64,000 bases of DNA from Aquilaria yunnanensis. Taxonomy: Eukaryota > Streptophyta > Magnoliopsida > Malvales > Thymelaeaceae. The notes beneath the pieces are model-generated. The model was not told the DNA's origin, did not search any database, and saw only the letters and a list, made by a program, of their open reading frames with translations. The stretch is from assembly GCA_039654915.1 (NCBI GenBank), contig CM077597.1, positions 89,096,001-89,160,000 on the forward strand. Reading direction: 5' to 3'. The first letter of the stretch is position 1. Each line of letters begins with the position of its first letter. Both the position numbers and the translations under genes were made by a program. Shown here one piece after another: positions 11,907-27,985 of the stretch.

Positions 11907-12348
11907 TCACACTTCTTGAGGCAGATCTTTGATGGTCATTGTAATGGAATCCTCCATGGCAGAGTTAGCCCTGGTAAAATATGCAAATTAGTACCAACTA
12001 AACAACAAAGTAATAGAGACACATGCACACAAAAAGCTGTTGGAAAGATCTACATCAATTTAACATAAAAAAAACACATGTACAAAACAAAGTCTTCCAG
12101 AATTAAGCACAAATGTCGAGGCTATTTTTCAAGGCTGGCACTAAGAACACATATGAGACTATGAGTAACTAACATATCAAGGAGCTATTTTCCTAGAAGA
12201 AAATGAAAATAAGGGATTCAATTTCCAGGAAAATGAAGGAGTAGATTAATCTAATTTAGGGGCTTGAGATGAAGCATTGTTCATCGGCTATTTTTCCTCC
12301 CACGTACCTCTGCAATTTCTCAGATGCATTAAATGCATTTTCCCTTGT
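11907..12348 (-). pseudogene. Two orphan terminal exons of an unrecognised gene
   Basis: Two exon-like blocks on the minus strand join in phase. Exon A (12,348-12,308) follows an AG and ends at a strong donor GTACGTG. Exon B (11,970-11,907) follows a pyrimidine-rich acceptor (ATTTTACCAG) and runs to TGA. Together they read TRENAFNASEKLQR, then ANSAMEDSITMTIKDLPQEV and stop. I do not recognise the protein. No upstream exons were found between 12,349 and 14,600, so this could be a gene remnant, the 3' end of a gene with missed small exons, or chance. Confidence 0.3.
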
Positions 12349-12751
12349 CTTATATCAGATACAATGGCAAGTAAAAAGTTCACCTAGCATGGTGGCTTTG
12401 CTTCTCACATGCAAATTAACATGTATATACCAAATCCTTCCCCAAATGCCACATTTAATGAGAAAGTCTTGCCAACCGAGATAGTGTAGGAGTAAAAGAT
12501 GATACAAATACTTTTGGTCAAGGAATCATGATGCCCCCATATGTGCAAACAGTTCCACTTTGTCCAACAAATTGCCACATACAAAGAAATCATGACTCAT
12601 ATTCAATGAGGAGAAATAATGGAGGGCCAGTATTGGATTTATCCCAATAATGCAAATTTTAACTCTTTTAACAACCCAACTTTTCCCCCGTTCATCTACA
12701 GTAATTACGATTGATGAACAGTGAAATCACTTCCTCATTTAAAATATAGTA

Positions 12752-13044
12752 CTCCCTCCGTCCTAATTTATTTGAAACGTATTCCTTTTTGGGATGTTCC
12801 AAAAGGTTGAAACGTTTTCTCTTTTGAAAAAATTTAAACAATTAAATTATTCTTTTTACATAAAATCCAATAAAGACTCTTTTTTTAATATCCACTCAAT
12901 CTCTCACCGCACAAAACCCAAAAAAGAATCTTTTCTTTTTTAATCATTATTTAAACTTTTACTACATAAAAAATTAATACAAATTACATATACCTTAATC
13001 TCCGTGCTCAGAGAAACGTTTCAACTAAATTGGAACGGAGGGAG
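12752..13044. mobile_element. Stowaway-type MITE (Tc1/mariner)
   Basis: The left end is CTCCCTCCGTCC and the right end is its imperfect inverse (GGAACGGAGGGAG), the hallmark of Stowaway elements. Both sides carry the TA target duplication (12,750-12,751 and 13,045-13,046). Length is 293 bp. The subterminal parts are also inverted (tttgaaacg on the left, cgtttcaa on the right). It is non-coding. Confidence 0.9.
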
Positions 13045-14679
13045 TATAATATAGATTAGGTAACGACAAATATATTTCCCTTTTTTGTTTTGTACTCATA
13101 ATTATAATGTAAGAGAAAGCTACAAAAGAAAATTTATTAATAAGCCTACCTTAGATCCACCTTACCTAACCTAAACCCACATTCTAGCTGTAACGAGGAA
13201 AAACCTCTTACACAACTTAGGATTTCAACTTTAGCTGTCCACAAAGAATAGTGGATATCATACTAGTTTGTCAATAGGCCATCGACGAGAATGACAAATA
13301 GCTTGATCTCAGTGAAGATTATTTGATCTATTTAAGTTTTATTCGATGAAGGATCTATTTCATGTTCAATATGGAGGTCCTTGATTTGTAGTAGGATGCT
13401 TCGTTACAATCAGGATGTGGGGACCTCATTTCAAGCTAGAATTAGCCATCTTTGCCACTACAACTGTGTGGGTCTGTTTCCTTAGCTTGCTCTATCAAAT
13501 GCATGACATCCACTTACTTAAGCAGATAACATAGAAAATTGGAGAATTCCAAGAAATAGTGATATGATCAAAGGGGTTCGCATCAAATAGGTATGCACTT
13601 AGAGGCAGATTTGAGAGGCCAATATGCCATAGTATTTGTGCAGATTGACCTAGTGAAGGCATAACTGGATATTGTCTGGATCAACAAACCCCATTAGTGG
13701 ATTATTTACGAATGATGTTTGGCTCTGTCTTATAAACATTAAACACTACAAGAAAAAGGCTTTTCAGCAAATAGTTATTGGGAATAACTTTTCATAGTAT
13801 AAGAGAATCTGCCTTCATATATCCTTTTTATCATAGATCCATGAGTCGAAATTTGGGATTTTAGCCTTCTAATTCAAGTTATGAGATGGAAAAATATGGT
13901 ATTGCTAACCCTTATAGCCAACCACTAAATTCTTGACATTTAGGCCTCGAGTTATTGCTCATTTGCTAATAGCGAGTTATGCTTAAGGTGTAATCCTAAA
14001 CTATTAGAATGGCAACCCAGAAGATTGGGTGAGGATTGAGCTTGTTCCATTGACAAAGCATTGGCACTAATTGAGAATATTTAGAAGCCATCAAGAACAT
14101 TTTTTTTAGCCCCGAATAGGCTTACCCCAGACTGATATGACTACATCCTCACATTTTGTATACATTAACTAGAAAGCTTTGAATCTTCTTAGACAATGAT
14201 AGAACTTTCTAGTTGGCAGTGTGTCAAGGAGAAGGGGGGGCATGATCAAAATGCTAGATAGCCTGGTTCACAAAATGAATATTTGGCAACTCTCAGTACA
14301 GTAAGTCTTGTACAAGATTTTTTAGACAGCTTCCGTACCTTGCTTGAAATTGGACTAAGTATAAATTGGACCATCACATGGGATCTAGACCAAAATTTAG
14401 ATTCTCAATGAAAGGAAGTACTTGCCTGAAATTAGATCAGCTTTAGGTACGGGATTTAAACCAAATTGAGATTCTCAATGAAAGACGGTAAATATTCGCC
14501 ACCAGGGCAACGATGAGCATTCCTTCTCATCTTGACTTGAGTAAATTGCTTTAAAAAGAATTGGGATGGATAGACAAGGAATGTAAATCAGGGACCTAAT
14601 TGAAACAACATGAGACGTTATGGGATCATTCATGAAATTTTTACCAGTAGCAGCACATAAAGTCACAGATCCACTTCCT
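13045..14679. other. Intergenic upstream of DCP5
   Basis: No gene was identified. One CACTACAAG motif lies at 13,744, similar to some CACTA ends, but no partner end was found. The final 100 bases form the DCP5 promoter. Confidence 0.45.
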
Positions 14680-15874
14680 ACTCCCGTCCCGTTTTGCTCT
14701 CCATCTCTCTGCGCCGCAAGCGCTCTCCAGTACGAACGACACAATCTCTCTCACCGCCTCACCTCACGCACCACCACTTCATCTCCGCCTCTCCTCTCGT
14801 TGTCCCGCGGCCGACCTCCAAGGCTTCCCTCTCTGGGTCTGACGCCTCCAATTCCTAAGGTAAGGGTTCCTGTTTTTCGGTTTATCGTTTCTGAAATTTA
14901 GGGTTTTGATTTCGTTTCCTGCCCCGATTTTTTCCAATTCGATTCGTTTCTTTCGTTCTGTCTCTCTTCTATTTCTCATTGCGGTCTTGGATTGCCTCTC
15001 GTGTACTGCAACCATTGGATCCCTTTTCGACCTTGAACCTGATAGGAAACCCAATGGATGTGATTAAGATCTCGTCGGAAATTATGGAAGAGTGGGTATC
15101 GGGATTGGTCTCGCATGGTTGGACCTAATGTACTTGCACTTAATCTGATGTAGAAAGCCAGCATTATGCTGACTTTAGTGTTTTCAAATTGGATGGGGAC
15201 TTGTTTTTGTTTTGTTCATTTATTCGTCTTGGAGACGATACGCTTGTTTTGCAAGAGAACGTGGAAAACGCTTGTAAAATTACAAGGCACTGAACTCAAT
15301 TTCTTGTGTTTGAGTTTTCATGTTTCTTCGATTATGACCAGTCTTTTATGCTGAATATTCACTTCTTATTTAATTTCTCAATCAGAAATTTGTGTATGGA
15401 TTGTTATTCCTATTATTTTGTAATTCGGACTACTATGTTTTTATGCTATAATTTGTGTGTGGAAATTTTTCCAAAATTATTTTGTAGTTTGGACGCCAAG
15501 GTTCCTTTATTTCTTGGTCTTTGAGGTTTATGTGGTTTTGGATATATGTTGTGTCAAGCTTATGCTGCTCAGCTGCTAAGCGTCAACTTAAGCTGGAATG
15601 AACTGAGTGGAGTTTGGTCTTCGTAAAATTTTATGAGCTTGAGTTTTCATGTTGAATTTATTCAGGCTCGAGTTTGAGCTTACCTGAAGCGAGTTGGTCA
15701 CATGCCGAGCTAAACTTGGCACAGGATTTTTTTTTAAAAAAAAAATGATAGCAGCTCTCTCTCTCTGTCTCTCTCTCTCTCTTACTCCCCTTCATCCACT
15801 ACCAACATAATGCGTGCACATATATTTATAAAAATTTATGAAATTGTGCTTGTTGCAGTGACAAGAGATTAATA
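14680..15874 (+). other. DCP5 5' UTR with a 1-kb leader intron
   Basis: A C/T-rich segment rich in ctctc and ctcacc ends at 14,859 in front of a donor GTAAGG. A matching acceptor (tgttgcag) ends at 15,858, leaving 16 bases of leader before the ATG at 15,875. The intron is about 999 bp and contains a CT microsatellite at about 15,754-15,782. The transcription start is not known; 14,680 is an estimate. Confidence 0.6.
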
Positions 15875-20474
<4,600 letters not shown>

Positions 20475-21390
20475 GTGTCACAGTCGTTGGTGCCAGGCGA
20501 AGCTGGATTAGGTGCGTTTGGCGCTTCAAATAGCTCTAAAGACCCCCTGAAGGTTAGTCCCTGCATACCCCCATAAGACCTCAGTCAACAGGCTGATCTG
20601 CAGTTTATGAGTGTGATTTTGCTTCCTCTATTGTCAAGTGCCTCCAAAATAAAAAAGAAAAAAAAAATGGTTAGGATGTGGTACTATGTGTATTTCCAAA
20701 ATATCCAAAACATGTTCTAGATGTGTTGGGTCTGATGTATTAACGAAGCATTTCTATTTCCATTGGATAAAAGCTGTAATTTCTATTTTGTAAGGCTACT
20801 CTTAGCGTGGAGGATGGAGATTTTACTCTGTTACTGTCTCTTTTGTCGTTTGATCTTTCCATCATTGTTCAACGGAGTTTCAGTATGGCCCGCTTCCGGG
20901 GCATAACCTCTGTCGTCATTTTTTTATTCTTCTGTGGTACCCAAGCTTGGCGGGCTGGCTCGGAAGCCCACAATAAGCTCCTTCTTCAATTACAGGATCG
21001 AGCACAGCCCGTGACCTGACCTATTGAATTAAGTCCGGTATCTAGCTTTGTTGACGTCTGGTGATTCTAAACAAACTAGGCGAAGAAGAGCGGAAAATTG
21101 TTTGTTATCGCGATCCCTGGAATGCAAGGAATTCCTCATTTGTGTTTTTAACTATTCTTTTCTGACCTTGCATCAGTTAAAAACACCTGACGGCTCCTAT
21201 GATTTATTTTCTTTAACATGATAGGTGAAGAAATAATATGGAATACTAGTCGGTGGTGGAAAAGAGCCTAAGAATTGTTGGAGTCGTAAGATTGTCATTT
21301 GGGTGAATTTCATGGTAGTCCTTATTGTTTCGGTTTTTTTTTTTTTGTTATAGTTATTGACTGTTAGTAAGTAATCATATCTTTAAAGTC
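20475..21390. other. DCP5 3' UTR and intergenic
   Basis: The first few hundred bases are the likely 3' UTR of DCP5. The frame stays open past the TAG for about 30 codons. No separate gene was supported; a short ORF at 20,807-21,019 has no family features. Confidence 0.45.
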
Positions 21391-21720
21391 AATTCATTTT
21401 AATTTAAGTCATTTAAATTTAAAATGACTTAATTTTATGATTACATCTTTTTAATTGGAAACCAATTATATTTGAAAACTAATATTATTTAGATAAAATA
21501 ATTCATTAATTATAAAATTTTTATGATAATATTAAATTTTTATGAATTTTTCTATTTTAGGCTTTAGAAAAAATAGAAGAAATTTAATAACATCATAAAA
21601 TTTTTGAATGGATTATTACATTATGTAATATTGTCTTCAAATAAAGTTAGTTCTAGGTGAAAAAAATAAAAATAAAAAAAAATTATTTTAAATTAAGTTA
21701 GATTTAAATTAAAACAAATT
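21391..21720. mobile_element. AT-rich foldback MITE, copy B
   Basis: The ends are inverted (aattcattttaatttaagtc on the left, attaaaacaaatt on the right). The interior matches copy A at 10,809-11,145, including the 'tttttatgaatttttctattttaggc' type core and the 'atggattattac' block. It is more diverged at the ends. It is non-coding. Confidence 0.55.
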
Positions 21721-22310
21721 TTTTTGCAAGTATTCACGCCATCCCTTGTGCGTGCTCGTGGTTTGAGTGCTGAATCAATATCTCCAGAGCAAGTGGCTTC
21801 CCGAACTCCCACAGGTTCCCAAGATGACATTGGCTCCCGCGGGTGAATCCAACAAATGCCTAATAAGACAACAATGGCAGCTTCCCACCAGTAAATTTAT
21901 ATGTACTCTCTGCCCTGTAAATTTATAGAGATGATTTTGAGTAAAAAAAAAACTGTTAAGTAATTAAACCTGATTTGTTAGACCAAATTCCTAAAATGGG
22001 CTTAGACTAGATCTGTAAGGTAGGAGGTAGCAGTAAAAGGTGCTCACTTTTGTCATCTGTCTTGGCTTGGTTGTTAGCTGTTCTGATCGTCCCATGATTA
22101 AGAAGATTGTATAGACTGGTGTTTGATATACTAACAACTAACAAGTGACTGAGTTTAATGGCAGACACTAGCCTCGAAAACTGACTGTTAAAAATTCGAT
22201 TACTTTTCGGTAACAAATCCATCCTCACTATGACAATTGAAGCAACTGCAAAGCGCCAAAAATAAGTAACTGAAATAAAAATGAACGGAAGTTAAAAATA
22301 ACCAAGTCTT
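21721..22310. other. Intergenic
   Basis: No gene or clear repeat was recognised. The sequence shared with the other PELPK promoters begins near 22,320. Confidence 0.4.
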
Positions 22311-22319
22311 TCAGGCAAA

Positions 22320-22788
22320 CACTTTGTTACAAATGGATCTAATTTGGCTATGGCTGTAAAATGTTTGAATATGGGGTGTAGTTGGTCCGACATGGATGAA
22401 GGTGAGCTACTGGAGGGCTCACTCAAATATCAAAGTAGTCTCCTTTTTCCTTCCTAACTCGAGAGTCGAGATCCGATTAACCAACTCACCAACACCAGGA
22501 AACTTCCCAGTTCCATACGTTGTACTCACATAAAGCATAAGAGAATTGAGAGGTTTGGCCGCTGGACTTGGGATAAAGCTAAACTAAGACCGTGTGTTGG
22601 TGAGAGGTTGAACCAACCAAGAACAAAAGTTCATACCAAACCCAACTCAAAAGCTCTCGGTCCTCTACTTCCCAAACTATAAGAAGCCCATCTCACATGT
22701 ATCGGAGACCATCCCTTGCTTTCTGAAGTGTTAATTACTACTCTTACTGCTTTTAGCATCTCGTCAGGTTTGAAGTTCGATCATCAAC
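22320..22788 (+). promoter_or_regulatory. PELPK copy 1 promoter block
   Basis: A block of about 460 bp is shared with the three other copies. It includes a near-palindrome (CTCGAGAGTCGAG), an AC-type element (gaaccaaccaag) and a TATA box (actataagaa, 22,676-22,685) about 105 bp before the ATG. Conservation across four copies suggests function or recent duplication. Confidence 0.6.
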
Positions 22789-23175
22789 ATGGGTCTCCAT
22801 CAATTTCCTGCACTTCGCCTCTCCCTCTTCCTCATCGCCATGTGGTCAGCAAGCAGCAAAGCTGATTCAGTTTCTGCTCGACGGCTTCTTGAAATGCTTG
22901 AGCTTCCCAAGCCTGAATTGCCTCTTCCAGTTGAGTTCCCAAAACATGAAGTGCCTGAATTGCCTAAAGTTGTAGTCCCACAATTGCCAGAGTTGCCAAA
23001 GCACGAAGTGCCTGAACTGCCTAAAGTCGAGATTCCACCAGTTCCGGAGTTGCCAAAACCCGAAGTGCCTAAATTGCCTGAATTGCCAAAACTTGAAGTT
23101 CCTCAATTTCCGGAACTACCAAAGCTGCCTGAAATCCCTATCCCAACTCTCATCCCTCACCCCACCAATCCATGA
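22789..23175 (+). CDS. PELPK-repeat secreted proline-rich protein, copy 1
   Basis: 128 aa in a single exon. Residues 1 to about 25 form a signal peptide (basic start, LSLFLIAMWSASSKA, likely cut before DS). After a short SVSARRLLE segment the rest is a near-continuous array of pentapeptides of the form P-E-(L/V/I)-P-K with variants such as PKHEV and PKVEI, ending in IPIPTLIPHPTNP. This matches the architecture of Arabidopsis PELPK1 (At5g09530), a cell-wall hydroxyproline-rich type protein linked to germination and seedling growth. The function of this copy is inferred only from that resemblance. A Leu-for-Pro change (MLELPK) and an inserted Val distinguish it from copies 2 and 3. Confidence 0.88.
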   Translation: MGLHQFPALRLSLFLIAMWSASSKADSVSARRLLEMLELPKPELPLPVEFPKHEVPELPKVVVPQLPELPKHEVPELPKVEIPPVPELPKPEVPKLPELPKLEVPQFPELPKLPEIPIPTLIPHPTNP

Positions 23176-24074
23176 GGTCTATAGGCTGCATCCCTAGCTA
23201 CCTTGGATGGACTTACTGGAAGTTGTGGTGTGGTTATTAAATGCTTTCAAGTAATTATTTCATCGTGTGGCTATATGTTTAAGCTATTTGGTCATGTATT
23301 TATTCTTTTCATCTGTTTGCTTTCCTTATTTGTTAACGTTCCCATCTCGTTTAAATGCTTTGATCAGGTAATTATTTCATCGTTTGTGCCTATATGTTTA
23401 AGCTAGTTGGTCATGTATTTATTCATTTCATCTATTAGTTTTCTTTGTTTGTTAATCTCTCTCTCTCTCTCTCTCTCTCTTACAGTGGCGTCAGTCTATA
23501 AATACCTTAAAATCCAAGGCTAGGTTCACAAAATAACTCACGGCTCGTATTCACAAAGTCACTCACAATTCATATCGACCAGCAAATTATCCGCCTACAC
23601 CCACAAATAAACTATGTCATTGTTGTGGATGAAATTCTCCTTAACCATGTGATCTCATATTCGTAGTGCCAAGCCAATACTTGTAGATTGGATTACCTTT
23701 TTTCCGCAATTGATGCCACTTTAGTTTGATTTTCTATGAATTAATTTTTATATTTAAACTTTAATCTAAATCAATTAGTTGATTTTATAAATTTAATGTT
23801 ACTAATCATAGTATAATTGAAATTAATGCTCAATTTTTTTTTTGTTGAAATTACTTTAACTTTAGAATTGTCTACAGATATTTGGTTTGATATGAAAATT
23901 AAGAAAGTGAAAAAAATTTATATGTTATTTGTACTTTTGCCCTTAAATTTTTACGCATAAATCAAGAATGTTGGAAAAAGTGAATAATGAAACAATAATT
24001 CAAATGGTAGTATGGTAAAATAATATATTAAATACAAAATATTACAAAAATTTAAAACCAGTTAAAATAAAATA
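23176..24074. other. PELPK copy 1 3' flank (start of spacer S1)
   Basis: This contains the 3' UTR, a CT microsatellite (about 23,457-23,481) and AT-rich DNA. The stretch 23,798-23,910 reappears fused to the coding sequence of copy 4 at 59,961. Parts also match the flank of copy 2 (about 28,020-28,760). Confidence 0.6.
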
Positions 24075-25969
24075 GGCTTAAATACCTCCCACCTCCTTGA
24101 ACTATATTACTACTCGTATAGATGACCCTCTCAACTATGACTTGTAACAACTCAATCCTCCAATTATTAAAAATAAAAAAATGACCCTTGACGCAATCAC
24201 GTGATATCACTTGAGTCACCTAGCCATTAGTCATTAAGGCCGCTCAAGTCTCCATCACCTAGCCATTAGCCATTATAGGTAGATAACCCCCCTAAACTAT
24301 TACCATTTGGATAAATGACTTCCTCAACTATGACCACGTAAACAAATAACCCCTTAACTCAATAATTAGTAAGAAATAATTAGTAAGAATTGATTTTTTA
24401 ATTAATTGATAGCATTATTTTTACAAGATATATGAATATTAAGTTATACTAATATATATATATATATATTAGTTATTAGTTATTTCTTATTAATTTTATC
24501 TTAACTTGTAACACTACAAGACTAAAGCGAAAAATTGACTAAACTTCTAGTCACATGTTAATTATAGTAAGTCATTGAAACCTTAGTCATTACCTTAATG
24601 ACAAAAATGATAGTCACAACTGAAGGACAACAAAGCTAGCAACTGAAAAGTTTAGTTGCTCAGATGAGTGCCACCCCGAGCTTAGAGCAACTGAATGTTT
24701 AGTCGCTTGCCTTAGCAACTAATAGTTAAGTTGACCCAACCATTTTGTTTTTTATTTTAATTTTAATTATTAAAATCAAAATAAAATAAAATAAAAATAA
24801 ATTAAATTATTTTAAATATTGATAGTTAAATAAAGTGAAAATTTAAATGAAATAATTAATTAAAAATGTATGTAAATATTAGGATAACTCAATATTCATA
24901 TATCTTGTAAAAATAATAATGTGAATTAATTAAAAAATTAAATTTACTATTTCATGTAAATTAATTTTTAGAAGATGCTGAAATCAAATATAATAAAATT
25001 AATAAATATATATATTTTTATACATAGTTGATGGAGTTATCTGTCCAGGTTGTGAAAGTTGAAAAGATCATTTGTTTGAGTGGTGATAGTTTTGGGGTCA
25101 GTTACTCATTAAGGCCGACGGCTGGGTGACGGAGACTTGAGCTGCTGTTATGGCTGACGATTGGGTGACTCAAGTAACATCACGTGACCACGTCAATGGG
25201 TGATATATTTGATCTTTAATATTTGGGAGATTGAGTTGTAACAAGTCACAGTTGAAGGCATAATGTTAAATACTGCAGTATACCGTTTACTGGGGTAGGC
25301 AGTATGCAGTACAAATGTTTTCACTTTTTATCATTTTATCGTTTGGTATACCACGATATTTCACGGTATGCGGCATACCACTCACTTTTTATATACATTT
25401 TATCAAAAAATTGAGGTATACTGTAAATGCCGCGTGGTACGTACCGCAGTATTTTATTTTTTGTAGCTATTTTTTTCATTTTACATAAAAAATATCATAA
25501 ATATATAAAACATTAAAATATAAATAATACACATATCATAAAATAAGCATTTACTTTTATTTTTTTTGTTACTTTTCTTAATTAATATAAAAATTTAATG
25601 GATAGTAGTAGCTTGAAGGTCTATGTAGTGTTAGACAATATCCCTTAATTGGATTTTTTGTGCATGGTACCCCAACTGAATATCTTCTATCATATATATT
25701 TTATTTATATTTGACAAATTATGATGAGAAAAATTAGAATATATATAAGATGTGTAAAAATAAATTATTAAACAAATTATGTCATCTTAAAATAATATTC
25801 TAGTATTTATTTTTTTACAAAAATGGTAACAACATGTGGCTTGGTATACCATATGATATACCTTAAAATTTTATGGTACGGTATATATAGTAGTAATAGT
25901 ATTTAACATATTGATTGATTGGTTATTAGTCTAAATGATGATAGTTCAGGGGCAAGAGGTATTTAAGCC
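24075..25969. mobile_element. Long-TIR Mutator-like/foldback element in spacer S1
   Basis: The ends ggcttaaatacctc (left) and gaggtatttaagcc (right) are inverted. The homology continues inward for roughly 380-440 bp per arm, for example tgacttgtaacaactcaat on the left against its inverse near 25,218-25,236, and ttttacaagatatatgaatatt against 24,891-24,912. Flanks are aataaaata (24,066-24,074) and aataaagta (25,970-25,978), a 9-bp target duplication with one mismatch, as expected for Mutator-like elements. The matching position after copy 2 (about 28,767-28,776) is an empty site. There is no transposase ORF, so the element is non-autonomous. Confidence 0.75.
25263..25909. mobile_element. MITE-like insertion inside the right arm of the Mutator-like element
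   Basis: The ends are 12-bp inverted repeats ATGTTAAATACT and AGTATTTAACAT. The interior is full of short ggtatacc-like palindromes near both ends. It interrupts the right arm, because the arm homology stops at 25,262 and resumes at 25,910. The same insertion is present in the duplicated spacer at about 54,958-55,626. Superfamily and target duplication are unclear. Confidence 0.6.
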
Positions 25970-27149
25970 AATAAAGTATGTTATAATAATTTTGAGGGAG
26001 GAAGGATAATAAGTAAGGCAGTCAACGCGTGAAGAAAGAGAAAAACTTGCATAAGAAACAAAGCAGAGATAGAAGGAAGATCCGGTGACGCATCATAGGT
26101 TTCTGCATGTGCTATAACCATCCAATTCTAAACGATGCCTCTTTGTCAAACTTGCTTATCTTTTTTCTTCTCTTTTTTCCTTAAAGAAAACTTTTTACTC
26201 CTTCCACCTCCTCTTCAATACTTTAAAATATCTAAATTTAATATGAAAAATTAATAGAAAAGAAAAATTTGTGTACCAATTTCACTTTTATTTTTTATTT
26301 TTTTCAACATAAACTAAGAATGATGAAAAAACTTGAATATATAGATAATTTTTTGATGAGTAATATGATAATAATTTACTAAAGATAAAAATACTACAAA
26401 ATTTTGAGACAAAGCAAAATAGTAAATATTGTGAAGAATATGATATGGAGGGAATACTTATGTGTATTTGATGTATCCTTGAGCCATTATGTGTTTTAGA
26501 TAGGCTAAATAATGAGCTATTTTACATTATTCTTAATTTTATTTATTAATTGCACTTAAATATATATTGATTATAACTTTATAATTTTAAAAATCAAAAA
26601 ATATTTTTGAATTAATTTTTAAAAATAAGAAATTTTATTCAATTTTATTTTTTTAGTTGGGTGCAGGAAAAAATTGTAAAAAATTAATTATTTCTAAAAA
26701 AAATTTATTTAAGTTATTATTAGATAGGTAACGTTTTACTTTTTAAATAGTAGTAATTATGGAAAACCACATAAATTTAAAAATATTGAATTTTTATTTA
26801 TTCCACAATGGCAATACTTCCCTCACAAAACTTGTTATGTTTATTGTTTATATTAATTAATTTATGATTTTATTTCTTGCAATGTTTCTCATAGGAATAT
26901 AAAATTTTTATATGAAAATGATATTTTAAAACTTACAGTTTGCAAATATAAGTTTTACGATTTTTTTGTAATATAAATTATGATAATAGTATTTAAATTA
27001 AACTTTAATAAAAAAACTTTAAAAAAAAGGTGAAATAGATAAGTTTTGCAGGATGGAGAGTAGTAACAAATAGACTACATCAAAATAAAAGGTAAATGTT
27101 TTTTTATCAAAAAAACGACTGTTAATATTTCGATTACTTTTTCAGTCAC
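25970..27149. other. Spacer S1, right part
   Basis: AT-rich gene-free DNA. It matches 55,689-56,880 nearly base for base, so it belongs to the duplicated PELPK unit. Confidence 0.6.
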
Positions 27150-27601
27150 AAATCCATCACTACGACTAAAATCAGTCTCTGGTGAAATGATAAATGTTTG
27201 AATATGGGGTGTAGTTGGTTCGACATGGAAGAAGGTGAGCTACTGAAGGGCTCCCTCAAATATGAAAGTCGTCTCTTTTTTCCTTTCTAACTCGAGAGTC
27301 GAGATCGGATTCACCAACTCACGAACACCCGACAACTTCCCAGTTCCATACGTTGTACTCACATAAAGCACAAGAGAATTCAGAGGTTTGGCCGCTGGAC
27401 TTGGGGATAAAGCTAAACTAAGACCATGTGTTGGTGAGAGGTTGAACCAACCAAGAACAAAAGTTCATACCAAACCCAACTCAAAAGCTCTCGGTCCTCC
27501 ACTTCCCAAACTATAAGAGGCCCATCTCACATATAACAGAGACCATCCCTTGCTTTCCGAAGTGTCACTACTCTTACTGTGTTTGAAGTTTGATCATCAA
27601 C
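27150..27601 (+). promoter_or_regulatory. PELPK copy 2 promoter block
   Basis: This is the same conserved block as upstream of copy 1, with a TATA box (ctataagagg) at 27,511-27,520. It is closer to the copy 3 block than to copies 1 and 4: copies 2 and 3 share 'taagaggcccatctcacatataacag'-type features that differ in copies 1 and 4. Confidence 0.6.
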
Positions 27602-27985
27602 ATGGGTCTCCATCGATTTCCTGCACTTCGCATCTCTCTCTTCCTCATCGCCATGTGGTCAGCAAGCAGCAAAGCTGATTCGGTTTCCGCGCGACGGCTT
27701 CTTCAAATGCCGGAGCTTCCCAAGCCCGAATTGCCTCTTCCCGAGTTCCCAAAACATGAAGTGCCTGAATTGCCTAAAGTTGTAGTCCCACAATTGTCAG
27801 AGTTGCCAAAGCCCGAAGTGCCTGAACTGCCTAAAGTCGAGATTCCACCAGTTCCGGAGTTGCCAAAACCCGAAGTGCCTAAATTGCCTGAATTGCCAAA
27901 ACCTGAAGTTCCTCAACTACCTGAACTACCAAAGTTGCGTGAAATCCCTATCCCAACTTTCATCCCTCACCCCACTAGCCCATGA
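27602..27985 (+). CDS. PELPK-repeat secreted proline-rich protein, copy 2
   Basis: 127 aa from the ATG at 27,602 (MGLHRFPALR). The signal peptide has the core ISLFLIAMWSASSKA. After SVSARRLLQMPELPK comes an array of PELPK/PEVPK/PEIPI-type pentapeptides, ending in IPIPTFIPHPTSP. It is intact and nearly identical to copy 3. It is probably secreted to the wall, with proline hydroxylation possible; this is inferred from the PELPK1 family. Confidence 0.88.
   Translation: MGLHRFPALRISLFLIAMWSASSKADSVSARRLLQMPELPKPELPLPEFPKHEVPELPKVVVPQLSELPKPEVPELPKVEIPPVPELPKPEVPKLPELPKPEVPQLPELPKLREIPIPTFIPHPTSP

Noticed and set aside
13744..13765. End of a CACTA element (CACTACAAGAAAAAGGC)
   Set aside because: Only one end-like motif is present; no inverted partner or subterminal repeats were found nearby.
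20807..21019. Short secreted protein ORF downstream of DCP5
   Set aside because: The first 25 residues are hydrophobic, but there is no recognisable family, no promoter, and it overlaps the likely DCP5 3' UTR.
24530..24740. Independent CACTA MITE starting cactacaagactaaagcg
   Set aside because: The motif lies in the centre of the long-TIR element in all its copies, and no matching right end could be found, so it is treated as part of that element.
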